Shown here: positions 11,703 through 24,530 of the stretch, in pieces
How the letters are laid out: each line of letters begins with the position of its first letter
How positions within the stretch are numbered: position 1 is the stretch's first letter
From: Macrotis lagotis
Taxonomy: Eukaryota; Chordata; Mammalia; Peramelemorphia; Peramelidae
Length of the DNA stretch: 64,000 nt
Assembly: GCF_037893015.1 (NCBI RefSeq)
Contig: NC_133666.1
Coordinates: 561,840,832-561,904,831 of the forward strand
Direction: 5' to 3'
Notes under the pieces: model-generated
What the model saw: only the letters and a program-made list of their open reading frames with translations
What the model was told of the DNA's origin: nothing
Databases searched by the model: none
Position numbers and translations under genes: made by a program

Positions 11703-13684
11703 GAAACTGGTGGATCAATAGAAGAGAAAGGGTATAAAATATTCAGTAGTAAATGGTCATAGTAATTTAGAGCATGATAACCCCAAAGATCCAAGCTTTG
11801 AGTACAAAAGTCACTAAAATTTGATCAGAAATTACTAGAAAAATGGAACGTTTTGATATAAACTGGTCATAGGCCAACAGATCATTTTGTATCACATGAT
11901 AAGGTAAAAATGGAAAAATGAGGGACATAGAAAATGTATTTTTGGATTCATAGATAAAGAAAGAGTTTGTGATCAAACAAAAAAAATATAAAGCATCACA
12001 GGAAATAAAATGGATAATTTTGATTATCTGAAATTTAAAAGGTTTTTCACGAATAAAATTAATGTAGTAAAATTACAAGAAAAGTACAAAATTGTGGGAA
12101 AATTTACAGCAAATTTCTCTTATTATGTGGGTAACTTATACAAATGTATAAATCTTAGAGCTATTCCCAATTGATAAATAGTCAAATGATATAATCAAGT
12201 GATTTTCAGAAGAAATCAGTTATCAGTAATCGCAAAAAATTCTCTAAATCATTATTGATTAGAGAAATGCCAATTAAAATAACAATGAGAAGTCTTTTAA
12301 CACATATTGGATGTACAGACATGATAGAAAAGGAATATGACAAAAGCTAGAGGGGAGGTTGAGTATTTCGGGCATGTTGAAAAATTAGGGCATTCTGCGT
12401 TGTTGTGGAACCGAGAAATTGATCCAATCTTTCTTGGAGAATAAGTGTAGGTACACACAAAGGATTATAAACTATGTATACCCTTTTACCCAACAATAGT
12501 ACTACTAAGTATATATTCAAACTATATTAAAGAAAAAGGGAAAGGATTTATATCAGCAAAAATATTTGTAACAGTTCTTTTTACAGTGGAAAATAATGGT
12601 TCATTAATGTGGAATGGATGGAAATATTATGATAATAATGGAATATTTTTGTGCTATAGGATGTGTTGAGAAGAACTGTTTGAGTAAAATCTGGGAAGCC
12701 TTATGTAAATTGATGCAAAGTGAAGTGAGCAGTTCCAGGAGAACATTTTACATAGAAACAGCAATATTGTAATTATGATTAACTGTGCAAATTTTAGCCA
12801 TTCTGATCAAGATGATAATCCAAGACAATTCCATAGGAACCATGATGGAAAATGTTATTCATCTCCAGAGAGAAAGCTAATGAACTCTGTGTTTGAATTG
12901 AAGCCTATTTTTTTCATTTTATTTTTCTGTGTTTTTTTATCTTTTTGCAATTTGGCTAATTTAGTAATATGTTCTGCATCACTTCAGATGTATAAACTAC
13001 ATCTTATTTATTGCCTTCTCAAGGACAGGAAAACAGAATGGAAAAAAAGAATTAGGAATTCAATTTTTTTTAAATTTAAATGTTTTTTTCTTTCTCATGT
13101 TTTTTCCTTTTAGTTCTTAATCTTTTACAACATGACTAATATGGAAGTGTATTAAACACAATTGTACATGTACAACCTGTATCAGATTCCTCAGTGCCAT
13201 GGGGAAGAGGGACAGAAGGGAGGGTGGTAGAAACATGTGGAGCTCACAGGATGAATATTTTAAAACAATTTTTGCATGCAATTAGGAAAAATAAAATAAC
13301 ATAACAATAAAAATGTTATTGATAAATATTCAACAAAAACAATTTAAAATAAATAAATAAAAGGTTAAAAACAAAGTGGATACTGTTTTTAAAGGAGGGA
13401 AGAAGAACCTAATGGCATATAGATATGCAAAATAGAGACCAATATATGGGTACTTGCTGATGATTTTCTTCTCCAAGCAGCATTTTTGACTTTCCAGACT
13501 TTTTTTACCTTGCCATAAAATTGCTTTAACTTAGAAGCTTACTGTAGCCATGAAATTCATTTCCTTAGATTTGCAGGTTCTGCTAGAACTTCCATTTTTA
13601 AGAAGAACATTCTGGCCAAGCATGTCTTCATACCTTTTTAGGTTGCACTCTTAATTCTGAACTTTCTGTACCATTCCTCCCAAA

Positions 13685-13805
13685 CTCATTGAAATATAAG
13701 CTCTTTGAGGGAAGAGACTGTCTTTCTTTCTACTTCTAGTCACATTCCTATTAGTTATCATAAAGCCTGACACATAGTATTTATTAAATACTTATTGAGA
13801 TTTAT
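13685..13805 (+). mobile_element. L2 3' end fragment
   Basis: ATAAGCTCTTTGAGGGAAGAGACTG followed by GCCTGACACATAGTATTTATTAAATACTTATTGA matches the L2 3' terminal pattern (taagctccttgagggcaggga ... cctggcacatagtagg..aataaatg). Confidence 0.65.
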
Positions 13806-13849
13806 TTGTTATAACCTAAGGAGTCTGGGGGAAAAATGGGACAATGGAG

Positions 13850-15120
13850 TATTAGAAATATTACTGTCTACAAAATAAACCAACAAAAAAATAAACATTG
13901 TTGCTATAACAACAACCACATACAAGAGAAAAAATAAATAGCATTCAGAATAACTATAAAATATAAAAATAAATAAAATATTTAGAAATCAATATGCCAA
14001 AGTAATTCAGTATTGATATATATTCAATTAAAAATATTCCTTAAAGAAATACAGAACAATTTAACTAGGTGGAGGAATCATTAGTCCTCATGGTGAGCTA
14101 AGAGAATTTAACAAAAATTACAATGCTGTCAAAATCAATTTATTAAATTGATGTTATGCAAATCTAAATATAGATGTGGTACTTTAAAGCATTAGTAAGT
14201 ATAAATTCACTTTAAAAAGAAATAAAGATTTACAATGTCAATTTAAATAGTGAAAAGGATAGGAATAAAAGAGAAATTATACTTCCTAATCTAAAATTAC
14301 ATAAATAGAATGAATATTTGGATTTCATATAATAAAATTACATATGAAAATTTTACTAATATATAGTAACATTACATATTATTTATAATTATAATTTATG
14401 AATTAAAGTTCAAAAGTATATGAACAAAGCTGCAATCATTAAAACCAGTGACTTGAAAAGTAAAGAAATGCATTAAGGAATATTGAGAAATGATATAAAA
14501 ATAATGGTGATAAATAAGCCTGAAAAGGAAGATTACTTAAGAATCATTCCCTTATTAATAAAATATTTTTGATAAACTATGCAGCAGTTTGGCAACATTA
14601 GGCTCAAGATAGTATCTTATATCATGTTCCATCATTAAGATATATGTAATCTGAATATTAGACATGCAAAAATTAGAAAAGAAGCATCCTTTGGAAAAGA
14701 CACTAATTTTTAACTAAAAAGTGGGGAGATGCAATTAGAAAAGATAAATTAGATCATTTTAATTATATAACATTGAAAACTTTTTAGAAAAAATAGTACA
14801 TTTAAGAAAAATGAAATGGTGAGCTAATGCATTTTATATGAAAAAATCACTAGTAGCAAGATATACTAACACATCCAAGACTTCTTGAATTTTGATCTCA
14901 TGCTAGAAAATTGACAAAGATGTCACAAGTTAATAATAGTCAATGTCAAAGAATCTGCAGAAAAACAGGAATACTAATACACTGTTGATGAAGATACAAA
15001 TTGCTAAAATCGTTATAGGAAGCAATTTAGATCAATGCAAGATGAAGTAGCTAAAATGTCTATATATGATATAGAAATTCCAATGTTATTGATGTGTTAA
15101 TTAATGATTAAAAGAAAAGT
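13850..15120 (+). mobile_element. L1 ORF2 late-region remnant, sense
   Basis: Scattered L1 blocks in order: AAATATTTAGAAATCAATATGCC, AAAGCTGCAATCATTAAAACC, and later AGGAATACTAATACACTGTTGATG. Strongly decayed, with no open frame. Confidence 0.5.
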
Positions 15121-15479
15121 TCCATATAAAATATAATGTCTTGTAGGTTTTTTCATTTAGTAACAAAATAGGAAAATAAATTGGAAAATGTCTAAGCAAA
15201 TTGTGTGCTATAAGAAAAAACTGCCACCAGCTCACTGAATAGAGCACTCCAGGATGACCTATTAGGAGCAGAAATTATTATCAGACTTGTACCTTTGGTA
15301 GAGCAATGCAAGAGCACTATCTAAAATAAGAGGGAGTATCAAATGAGGTCCATTCAAAGAGAAAGGGATGAACCAATAACCAATCAACTTGCCCCTGTAT
15401 TTTGAGGTAGCCTGGACTTGAGTTATAGTTAGATCAGACCAGTTAATTCTGTCAGAAGGCAAAGCCTAATTTACCACTG

Positions 15480-16420
15480 AGCTCACAATTAAATATGGAC
15501 TACTTTCATCAAACAAAAGAATGGAAATTAAGTTTGAATCAAACAGAAAATGATAGAAGGAAAATTAAAACTAAAGTTATAAGTAAACCACAGAAGAGAC
15601 CTAATATAATGAAAACTACCTAAGACTGTAAAATGTCCAAGAAATAAGTACAGGAGAGGAGAATAACTCCACAATAAGTTTAAACAAAACTTTGAAGAAA
15701 ATAATAATCTAGCTATAAGGAATAAAGGAATGTCTAGAAGAAATGGATAAATGATATAAGTTGAAATAATTAGAGATTTTAAAAATTGTAAAAGAATTAC
15801 TACATTAAAGAAGATACTGGCAATCTCTATACAAGATTTGAACTTGAGATTATAATGGGCCAAAATTAACAATACTTATATCAAACAATAAAAATAAATT
15901 TAAAAATGAAAAAATGAAAAAAGCAGAAGAAAATGGACTGATCATGATAATGTTTATGATTGGGAGGATGAATTGAACTGGAAAAGAGGTTAAAAGAAAA
16001 TGTCTGATCATTAGACTTCTTGAAAATTATGACTAGATATAAAAGACTTGGCTTCCATATTTCAAGAATTCATAAAGGAAAATAATCTACCCATCTTATA
16101 ACCAGAGGTCAGAGTTAAAAATAGAAGACACAACTGTAACAAGAAGAAAGACATTGATCACCCATGAAACCCAGTTATGATCATACAGTCATACACATTA
16201 CAGATACTGTTACAAAAGAGAGGAAAGTCTGGAATGTGATATTTCAAAAGACAGGAGAAAATGTTCACAAATAATAATAGCTTACTAGGAAAAAAATTAA
16301 GAATAATCCTAAAGTGAAAATCAAACTTTAATGGAATAAATGTTTTACAAACATTCCTGAAGAAAATATTGGAATTTAGTAGTTAACTTTGAAATAAAAA
16401 ACAAGGAGAGAAGAAAAACA
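15480..16420 (+). mobile_element. L1 ORF1-region remnant, sense
   Basis: A-rich sequence with L1 ORF1-like blocks (AAAGACTTGGCTTCCATATTTC, AACCAGAGGTCAGAGTTAAAA, GGAATGTGATATTTCAAAAG), parallel to 9640-9900 and 44780-45010. 16420-16915 holds nothing I recognise. Confidence 0.5.
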
Positions 16421-16914
16421 CAATAATGTAAACATAACTGATCAAATGAAAGAACTATGTGAAGATGATTTTTTACATGCTAATAGAGACAAAACAGAAG
16501 TTGTCCCCAATTGACTTCAATGTCTTCAAAAGTTATTTTTAAAATGTTGAATAAAGGAAGCACAAATATTAGGAAAAGAATAAAATTGAATAGAATGTTA
16601 TGTTGGAAGAAAAGGAATAAAACAGCGAAGGAATTTGCTATCATATGATAGAGATCAATGAGATGAAGAGTGTAGAAACATGAAGGAATATGTATGGACC
16701 TTACACTATGAGAGATGACAAGCACAACTGTGTTAACTAGGCTCATCACTGTGTCTGCAAAGAGAAGGGACTAGCACACACCTTGCTATAGAGTCAAGTA
16801 CCCTGTTGACTGTGGGCACTTGCAAGGGAGGAGTCACCTACTAACAGTTCCATGGCCTAGAGTACAGTTGTATTTTGCACCGAGCTCAAGAACCACACTG
16901 AGCAGTGACTGTTT

Positions 16915-17400
16915 TTTCTTTTTGTTTTTCTTCAGCAACTTTTTATTGATATTTTATTTTTCCAAATACCTGTTAGGAAAGTTTTTCAACATTCATTCTT
17001 ATGCATATGGATATTTTTAAGTTAAAAAATTTCTTTCCACCCTCCCTTCTCACCCTCTTCCCCTCAGTGGTGAAACATCAGGTTAATATTGTACATACAC
17101 TTTTGTATTAAACATGTTCACAGATTAGTCATGTTTGTTATAAGGAGTTAGGATTAAGGGAAAGAGATATATAAAATACATTTTAAAATGAATGTCGTGT
17201 TCATCAGATTCTGAAGGATTTTGTTTTGTTTTTGTTTTGTTTTTCTTCCTCTGGATGGGGATCACATTGTCCATAGTCAATCCAATATGGTTGCCCTAGC
17301 TTACTGAACTGCTGAGAGTAGCTGCTTCCACCAAGGTTGATTGGCTCTAGTTGTTGTTAATGTGTACATTGTTCTCTTGGTTCTGCTTCCTTCACTCAGC
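16915..17400 (-). mobile_element. L1 3' end, antisense
   Basis: Shares with 30.2 kb and 40.8 kb antisense, and with 25.1 kb sense, the blocks TTCATCAGATTCTGAAGGAT, TTTTTCTTCCTCTGGATGGGG and GAGAGTAGCTGCTTCCACCAAGGTTGAT. The T-rich left end is the reverse complement of an A tail. Confidence 0.7.
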
Positions 17401-17489
17401 ATCAGGGGAGCAGAGATTTTGTACAAGATTGTTGGACTAGAGGTCCTAGAAATGACTTAAAAGTGGAGAGGAGAGCCCAAGATTTGACA

Positions 17490-17995
17490 TAGACTTCAGA
17501 AAATAAAAATAAGAAGTACTTAAAAAATTCATAAAAAAACCAGAATTCTGTAATATGTTGTTTACAAAAGACATATTTGACCAGAGTCAAACACACAGAA
17601 CAAAGGTAAAAGAGATAAAGAAGGAAACTACATGATTAGATAAATCTAAAAGAAGTTAAGGGGGTGAATAGACTTTATGGAAAGTTAGATATGATAAACC
17701 TCTGGAGAAAATTGATGGGGACAGAAAGGAATATACACTTTTATCAGTATTACATGGAACCTACACAAAAATTGACCATATTTTAAGGCATGAAACCTTC
17801 ACAAACAAATTTAAAAATATTAAATGCATCCTTTCATATTATGACACAATAGAAATAGTGTAATCGTGGAAGATAGACTAATAATTAATTGGGAAAATAA
17901 TCTAATTCTCAAGTGGATCAAACAAAAAAATAGAAACAATCAATAATTTCATTCAAGAGGATGACAATAATGAGACAACATACCCAAATTTAGGA
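17490..17995 (+). mobile_element. L1 ORF2 endonuclease-region fragment, sense
   Basis: Contains TTGTTTACAAAAGACATATTTGA, CCTCTGGAGAAAATTGATGG, ACACAAAAATTGACCATATT and AATAATTTCATTCAAGAGGATGAC. Together these give a broken frame resembling the L1 endonuclease C-terminal region. Antisense copy at 18840-20300 ends at the same internal point (AATGAGACAACA). Confidence 0.6.
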
Positions 17996-18059
17996 AAAGA
18001 AAGATATTTACATTGATTTTATCTGTGCTTGGAATTTTTTCTTTTTTCTTCTTTTTACA

Positions 18060-18835
18060 TTTTAATTTTTTTACACATTACTTAAATCATTTTATTGTAA
18101 GAGTAAGCATAATCCCCCCCCAAAAAAATAGGAAAAACCTCATGAAAAATAAAGTGAAAGAAAGAAAAAAAGTGTACTTCAGTCTGTGTTTAGACGTCAT
18201 CATCTCTGTCTCTAGGTTGGATCACATTCTTTATCATAGGTCCATCAGAGAAGTTGCTTCCATATTCTTTCCCACAGCTGCTATCACTAATTTTATTTCC
18301 TTCCATTCATACTTCCCCACTCCTATGTATTCTATTTTCTCTCAACTTCCCCTTCTTCTCCTTTTTCCTCTAGGATAGGAGATTTCTATACCTTATTAAG
18401 TTTGTATGTTGTTTCTTCTCTGAGTCATTTCGAAGGAGAATGAAAGCTCACTCATTTCTACTCACCTTCCCCCCTTCTACGCTATTGCAAACACTTTTTC
18501 TTGAGTCTTTTAGGTAAAATATTTTAGCCCATTCTACTTCTCCTTTCCCTTTTTCCCAGTACATTCCCTTTTCACCCATTAACTCCATCTTTATATGTTA
18601 TACTTTCATATTCAGCTCTCTCCTGTTCCTTGTCTATACAGGCTCCTTCTAACTGCTCTTATAAATGAGAAGTTTCATATGAGTTATCAGTATCATCTTC
18701 CCATGCAGAAATACAAATTCAACATCATTAAATTCTTCATAATTTGCCCTTCCCATCAATTCTCTTTATGCTTCACCTATGTTCTGGAGACCAAACTTTC
18801 TGTTCAGTTCTGGTCATTTCCATGGAAAGTTTGTT
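18060..18835 (-). mobile_element. HAL1-like 3' part, antisense
   Basis: Collinear with 2430-3230: matching blocks include CAGTCTGTGTTTAGACGTCAT versus CAGTCTGTGTTGAGATAGCAT, TTTCTTCTCTGAGTCATTTC in both, and TTAACTCCATCTTTATA in both. Both copies end at a TGYTTACTYTTACAA motif on the minus strand. Here the element enters at the ORF1 C-terminus, next to an unrelated L1 endonuclease piece. Confidence 0.65.
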
Positions 18836-18839
18836 GTCT

Positions 18840-20300
18840 CATTAATATCATTTTCTTGGATATAATTATTGATTATTTCTATTATTTTCTGTTTAATTCA
18901 CCTAATATTTAAGATGAATTATTTAATTTTCAATTAGTTTTTGTTTTATCTTTCCATGATCCTTTATTACATGTAATTTTTGTTGCATCTTGGTAGAAGA
19001 AGTGTGTGTTTATTATTTCTGCCTTTCTGCATTTGATTATAGGGATTTCATTCCCTAGTACATGGTCAGTTTGGGTATAGGTGTCATCCACTGCTGAGAA
19101 AAAAGGTATATTCTTTTCTATCCCCTTTTGTTTTCTCCAGAGCTCTACAATATCTAAGTTTTCTAAGATTTCATTCACCTTCTTAACTTCTGTATTGTTC
19201 ATTTTGTGGTTAGATTTATCTAGTTCTGAGAGAAGGAGACTGAGGTTCCCACTATAAAAGTTTTGCTAGCTACATCTCCTTGTAACTCACTCAGCTTTTC
19301 CCCTAGGAATTCAGATGCTATACCACTGGGTGCATATATGTGATGTCTGTTAAGACAATGTAGTTTCCTTTCTTATCCCTTTTAATGTGACCATTTTTTT
19401 TCCTTTTACTTTATCTCAGATCAACATCACCACCACTGATTTTTTTTTTACTTTAGCTGAAGTATAAAATATTTTGTTCCATAATTTTACCTTTACCCTT
19501 TGTGAATCTCTCTTCTTCAAATGTTTTCCTTGTAAACACCATATTGTAGGATTCTGGTTTTTAATTCATTCTGCTATCTGCTTCCATTTTATCAGGCAGT
19601 TCATTACATTTACTTTTACAGTTATTATTATTAATTCTGTATTTCTCTCCATGCTAACTTTCTCCATATATATTTCTAATCTTTCCTTTCCTCTTATTTC
19701 TCCTCATCAAAATTTTACTTCCTTTATCCTTTGACTTTTCTTTTAAAATTTAACTTTCAGTTTATTTTTCACTTATTCCTTCACATTCCCTTTTATCAGT
19801 CACTTATTCCCTTATCTTTCCCTTTCCCTGCCCTGCCTTCCCTGTAGATTAGTATAAACTTTCCCAAGTGGGAATGCATCTTATTCTCTCTCCGGGCCAA
19901 ACCTATTTAACAGAACTTACTCAGTGTTCACATTCTCCCTTCTTTCCCTCTAAAATTAGAAATCTTTGTGCCTCTTTACCCAGTTTTATTTATAGCTCTA
20001 GTACTATTAATCAGGTATTATCAATCACAGTTTTATCATTTGATTGCTTGATAAGCTCATATTGATAGCAAACTATTACCACAGATTGATTGCTTGATTA
20101 CTTGATAAGAACCATTGCCTCAAATTACATGAAATTATAATTATAATCATTTTTTACCTTACCCTCTTTCCAAACACATAATCTTGCTCATGAGTCAAAG
20201 AATCATTAAGATCAAATCATTTCTTCAAATATTTTTACCCCTATCCCCAGGTCTATGTTCTTTCACATTTTACACCCCCTTCCCCACCCAGGGTACATAG
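18840..20300 (-). mobile_element. L1 spacer and endonuclease region, antisense
   Basis: The minus-strand frame 19202-18930 (90 codons) contains FFSAVDDTYTQTDHVLGNEI, which matches the L1 endonuclease pattern YTFFS..HGTYTKIDHILG. Upstream blocks (ACAATATGGTGTTTACAAG, AACAGACATCACATATATGC) continue the ORF2 N-terminal region. Stops upstream show decay. Confidence 0.65.
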
Positions 20301-20339
20301 CAACTTGTTAAATGAAGCATGGATTAACTCAAACCCTGA

Positions 20340-20625
20340 TGTAACTAACTACATGAATCTTAAAGATCTCTAAGTACTGGACGGCACTGCAGGTCTCACC
20401 TGAGAACTTTATAAATGATTGTAAGTTATGGGACACACTGACTCAGGACTGCCCAACTTATGATGCCTTCATTAGACAAAGTGCTGAGCTTCATTAGCAC
20501 AGTAGAATTAAAGTTGGTCAAAGGATAATGAGACACTTATATTTAAAGTTAACAACCCTGCTTTTTATCAGGGATTTTTGTCTCAAATATAGTGATGTCA
20601 TCTTGGACCTCTTCAATGGAGAGAC
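20340..20625 (+). mobile_element. RTE-clade LINE 3' end, sense
   Basis: Translates to NFINDCKLWDTLTQDCPTYDAF and later RIKVGQ, resembling the RTE ORF C-terminal pattern (LKVSLKNF.ID...WE.LAQDRP.W). It is followed by ATAGTGATGTCATCTTGGACCTCTTC, the 3' UTR block that also appears near 33.3 kb in reverse. It lies between antisense L1 pieces. Confidence 0.65.
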
Positions 20626-20699
20626 AAGACTCTACTATCCCCATATTCTTTCCGTCCAATCTCTTCAAATTATATTTGACCCTAGAATTTTCCTAAGAG

Positions 20700-22175
20700 A
20701 AATAAAGTTTTAAAGAATTAGAAGTGTCATATCTTCCCTTTTAGGGTTATATACAATTTGATGATCTTGACCAACATTTCTTTTGTTTTGTTTCTTCCTT
20801 CCCCTTTTCATTTACCTTTTTATGAAACTCTTGAGTTGTGTATTTGGTGATTGAATTCTGTGTTCAGTTCTGGGTTTTGTGTCAGGAAATTCTGAAATTC
20901 CTCTGTTTCATTGAACATCCATCTTTTTCCCTGACAGTATATAATGAATTTTGCAGGATTACGTTCTGGGTTGTAATCCCAGGTCCTTTGTTCTCTGAGG
21001 TATGCTATTCCAGTTCTAATCCCTCAGTGTTGAGGCTCATAGGTCCTGTATTTGAATTGTTTTCTTTGTTGCTACTTACAATATTATCGCCTTTATTTGA
21101 GAGTTCCAGGAATTTGACTATAACAGCCCTTGGAGTTTTGATCCTTAGAGTCTTTCTGGAAGGGTTCTGTGGATTCGTTCAATGGTTATATTGTGTTCTT
21201 GTGATAGCATATTTGGATAATTTTCTATTATAATTTCCTGTGTTATGTTTTCCAAGTTCTTTTTTTTTGATCTAGGAATTCTAGTAGTTCAATGATTTCT
21301 CTTTGATCAATTCTAATTTTTATGGTTTTATTTTCAATTACCTTTTTAAAAGTATTGAGTTCTATGATAAATTTTTCATAATTTTCCTGCATGTCTCATT
21401 TCTTTTTTCTATTTTTCATCTTCCTCTCTTCTTTGGTTTTTAAATTCTTTTTAAGCTCTTCAGTAAGCTTTTGTATTTGAGTCCAATTTATAGATTGATT
21501 TGATACTTCTGTGAGTGATTATCACTAATTTATTCTTCAGATATGCTGTCATCTTTGTAAAGTAGTTTTCTTTAGTGAGTGCTCTTTTAGCTTTTTTTGC
21601 TCTTCCTTGCTGTTTTTGCTTCTGGGGTATAAAGAGTATAGATCTAGGCTGCTTTTTTTCTTTTGCTGGTAATGGGGTGTGATCCGTAGCTTCTTATTGG
21701 CCAAGATGTGGCCTTTGAAGTCCAGGACTTGCCTTTGCAGAGGTTTTTTCCCCCCTTCTATGTCCAGGTTCTGACTCAGCAGTGGTTTCTTCCCAACCCA
21801 GTCCTGTCTTTTGTACCAGTGTTCCCAGGGTGAGACTGTTTGGGGTTGGAATCTTTCTAGTTTACTCGCTGCCAGCACCACTGCTGTTGTTAAGCTGTCA
21901 GGACCTGGATTCCACTATGGGTAAAAGCCTCCCACTGGGTTTCCTACTCTCCCACTTCCTGGGCTTTACTTTTCCTTTTCCTCAAAGAGACAGACCTTCA
22001 CTAAACAACCTCCACAATGTCAATAGTTGAAAAGTTCTTTAAATCTTCTCATTTTATTGGTGGGATTTGAAGTTTTAATATCAGAATAGAGCCTTCATTA
22101 ATCTTTGGTAGGGAAAAGCTCTGGGAGCATGTTAGCTTCATGCTGACATCTTAGTTCCACCCAAGAAGTCGACCC
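20700..22175 (-). mobile_element. L1 5' UTR and ORF1, antisense (second L1 type)
   Basis: On the minus strand the 5' end is GGTGGAACTAAGATGTCAGC, followed by a ~500 bp leader and an ORF1 region. The clearest open piece is 21881-21549 (110 codons, basic, ending EHSLKKTTLQR). The ORF1 end block is near 20890-20930. Its leader differs from the HAL1-like leader to its right. Confidence 0.65.
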
Positions 22176-22179
22176 AATT

Positions 22180-23300
22180 CTGATTTTGACAGTTTTCTTC
22201 TCTTCATTACCGTTTTTGTAATGCTTTTTCCATTTGACCTAAAATGGTTTATGACTTTGTTTCCTTCGGTATCTCCTTCACCAAGCTTCTGACTTGGTTT
22301 TCATGATTTTCCTGTATCACTCTCATTTCTCTTCCCATTTTTTCCTCTACCCCCCTTATTTGATTTTCAGAGTCTTTTGAATTCTTCCATAGCCTGAACC
22401 CAATTCCTATTTTACTTGGAGACTTGGATACAGAAGCTTGGGCTCTGTTATCTTCTAAGTGTGTGTTTTTATCCTCTTTGGGAACAAAGTAATTATCTAT
22501 GGTCAGATTTCATTTTCTGTTTACTCATTTCTCTAGCCTGTGCCCTAGTTTTGATGTGCTTTCCAAGCTTTTTGAGTGTTATTGGGTCACCCCTACATGG
22601 ACCTCAGTTCCATCAAAGTCTTATGAGAGGCTCTGACTACTCTCCTGTCTATGCTCTGGTCTGTGGATGACTACAACATTCCCCTCTGCCATGAAGTTCT
22701 AAGGAGGGTCACTGTTCTATGGTAATGAGGGGGTGGGGGTCAGACTGCAACTAGGAACGGAATGTGGACAAAGTCCAAGAGTCCTATTGCAGGGATAGTG
22801 GAGAGACCTCAACAATCTTCCCCCTTACTTTCCATGGGCTAAGTACTCAGGAAGCACCTGTAGGGCAGCTCCTTGCTGGGTGACTCTAAATGTCTGCTTC
22901 TGTTTCCAGACAGGACCTTTGCTGAGGGTCATGCTGGCCTGGGCTCCATGCTCATTCTGGCAAAGGTTTTCCTACTGATCTTCTAAATTGTGTTTGGTGA
23001 TGCATGGGTTGGGAAGTCCCTTCTGCTGCCCAGGTGCCCCATGGGCTGTTCCTGGAAGACTGGAGCTCCTTCACTTCAGCAGGTCTTGATCCTGGCTGCA
23101 CTGCCTTACCATCTGACCTCAGTGGGACAGAGCCCTTCCACAGATCTTCAAGTTTCTTTGGACTGGAGAATTGTTTCACTAGGATTTATGTGGGTTCTGC
23201 CTCTCTAAAATTTAATAAGAGTCATAATTATAAGGTTTTTGGAATATTTTGCAAGAGAACTTCTGGAAAATCCTGGCCTTATGCTGCCATCTTAAAAACC
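22180..23300 (-). mobile_element. HAL1-like 5' part, antisense
   Basis: Collinear with 3860-5030: shared blocks include TTTTTCCATTTGACCTAAAATGG, TTATGAGAGGCTCTGACTAC, CATGGGCTGTTCCTGGAAG and the 5' terminal TGCTGCCATCTT. With 18060-18835 it may be one element split by ~3.3 kb, or two copies. Confidence 0.65.
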
Positions 23301-23333
23301 CTGTGCTTGTAACTTTTACAAAAATGAAACTCA

Positions 23334-23466
23334 GGGGCATCAAGGTGGTACAATGACTAGAGCACTGGCCCTGCAGTCAGGAGGACCTGAGTTCAAACTC
23401 AGTCTAAGACACTTAATACTTAGTTATCTGTGTGACCCTGTTACTAAATCCCATTGTCTTGCAAAA
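23334..23466 (+). mobile_element. Marsupial SINE with perfect 13-bp TSDs
   Basis: AAAATGAAACTCA at 23321-23333 and 23467-23479. The body is diverged but ordered: GGGGCATCAAGGTGG, CTGAGTTCAAACTC, TCTTGCAAAAAA. Confidence 0.88.
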
Positions 23467-23598
23467 AAAATGAAACTCAAAAGTTTAAAAATAATTGTTT
23501 AATATATGATTGGGAAAAATAATTTATTATAATTAACTGTATTATATAATATTATAATTAGTTATAATGTATTATATATATTTAAAAAGTAATGTAGA

Positions 23599-23750
23599 GG
23601 GGTGGCTAGGTGGCTCAGTGGATACAGCACCAGCCCTGGAGTCAGGAGTACCTGAGTTCAAATCTGGCCTCAGACACTTAATAATAACCTAGCTGTGTGG
23701 CCTTGGGCAACCCACTAAACCCCACTGCCTTGCAAGAACTAAGGAAAAAA
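23599..23750 (+). mobile_element. Marsupial SINE, near-consensus
   Basis: GGGGTGGCTAGGTGGCTCAG, CTGAGTTCAAATCTGG, GGGCAACCCACTAAACCCC. Flanked by TAATGTAGA at 23589-23598 and near 23752-23760. Confidence 0.9.
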
Positions 23751-23949
23751 ATAATGTAGATAGCTGGTCATACATTAAAAAGAGGAGAAAACAATTGTAT
23801 TTAAAATGAAAAAAGAATAATTCAAAAGAATTGTAAAAGTAAGTAAAGTTTATGAGCAGAAATTATTTGGAGCAGAAATCAAATTGATTGACAAGGGGGT
23901 TCTATAAAATATTTAAAGAACAATTGAATTCTAATATTACATATTATTT

Positions 23950-24530
23950 GAAAAAAAGGAACCCTTCTGAACACTTTTAATGATAGAACTACTGTCTTGA
24001 TACCTTTACAACAGAGATATGAAACAGTTAGAAAACTATAATCCATAAAATCTAACACTCCATAATCAACATATATTTAATGTAAGGAAAACTATTTTTA
24101 AAATGTTCTATAATTAGGAAAATTATTTGTAAATATCTACATGACTATCAAATAAGCTGAAAATTCTTTTGACATTAAATATTTATTTCCATAAAATAGA
24201 AATATATGGAGTTTCTAAAAACTAGAGCAAATATATGAAGCAGAGAAAGCTCAGTCATTTCCAATAAGATCAGAGATAATCCAAGTATGTTCAAAATTAC
24301 CCTTACTTTTCAACATAGTACTAAAAAACATAAAAGCTAGTTATAGTAATAATGCATAAAATAAACCATGGAAAATGAATGCAAGCAAAAAAAAACAAAC
24401 TAAATTATCTAATTTTGTAAATAATATGACTAAAAAGAGAATATTAAGCAATCAAATAAATACCCTGATTAATAAATCCATTAAAAAACTTAGGTTAAAA
24501 AATTACTCTGCCATCTATATAGATCAAAAT
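23950..24530 (+). mobile_element. L1 reverse-transcriptase region remnant, sense
   Basis: Contains a decayed form of the L1 RT segment: CTTACTTTTCAACATAGTACTAAAAAACAT (compare TTTAATATAGTACTAGAAATGCT), CTAATTTTGTAAATAATATGA at the catalytic-box position, and AATAAATCCATTAAAAAAC. No open frame. Confidence 0.5.

Larger units (their letters stand above)
7715..13330 (+). mobile_element. Decayed near-full-length L1, sense, with nested SINEs
   Basis: Pieces appear in L1 order: an A-rich 5' region (7715-8030), an ORF1-like coiled-coil and C-terminal region (8650-10030, e.g. the conserved CAGCAAGAAAGAAACATTTA block), spacer (10030-10600), endonuclease remnants (10620-11400), the late ORF2 region (11540-12660, GATTAGAGAAATGCCAATTA) and a 3' UTR ending at AAAAATAAAATAAC. 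Most of the reverse-transcriptase middle is missing, and stops occur in every frame. It carries four SINEs and two simple repeats, so it is old. Confidence 0.65.
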
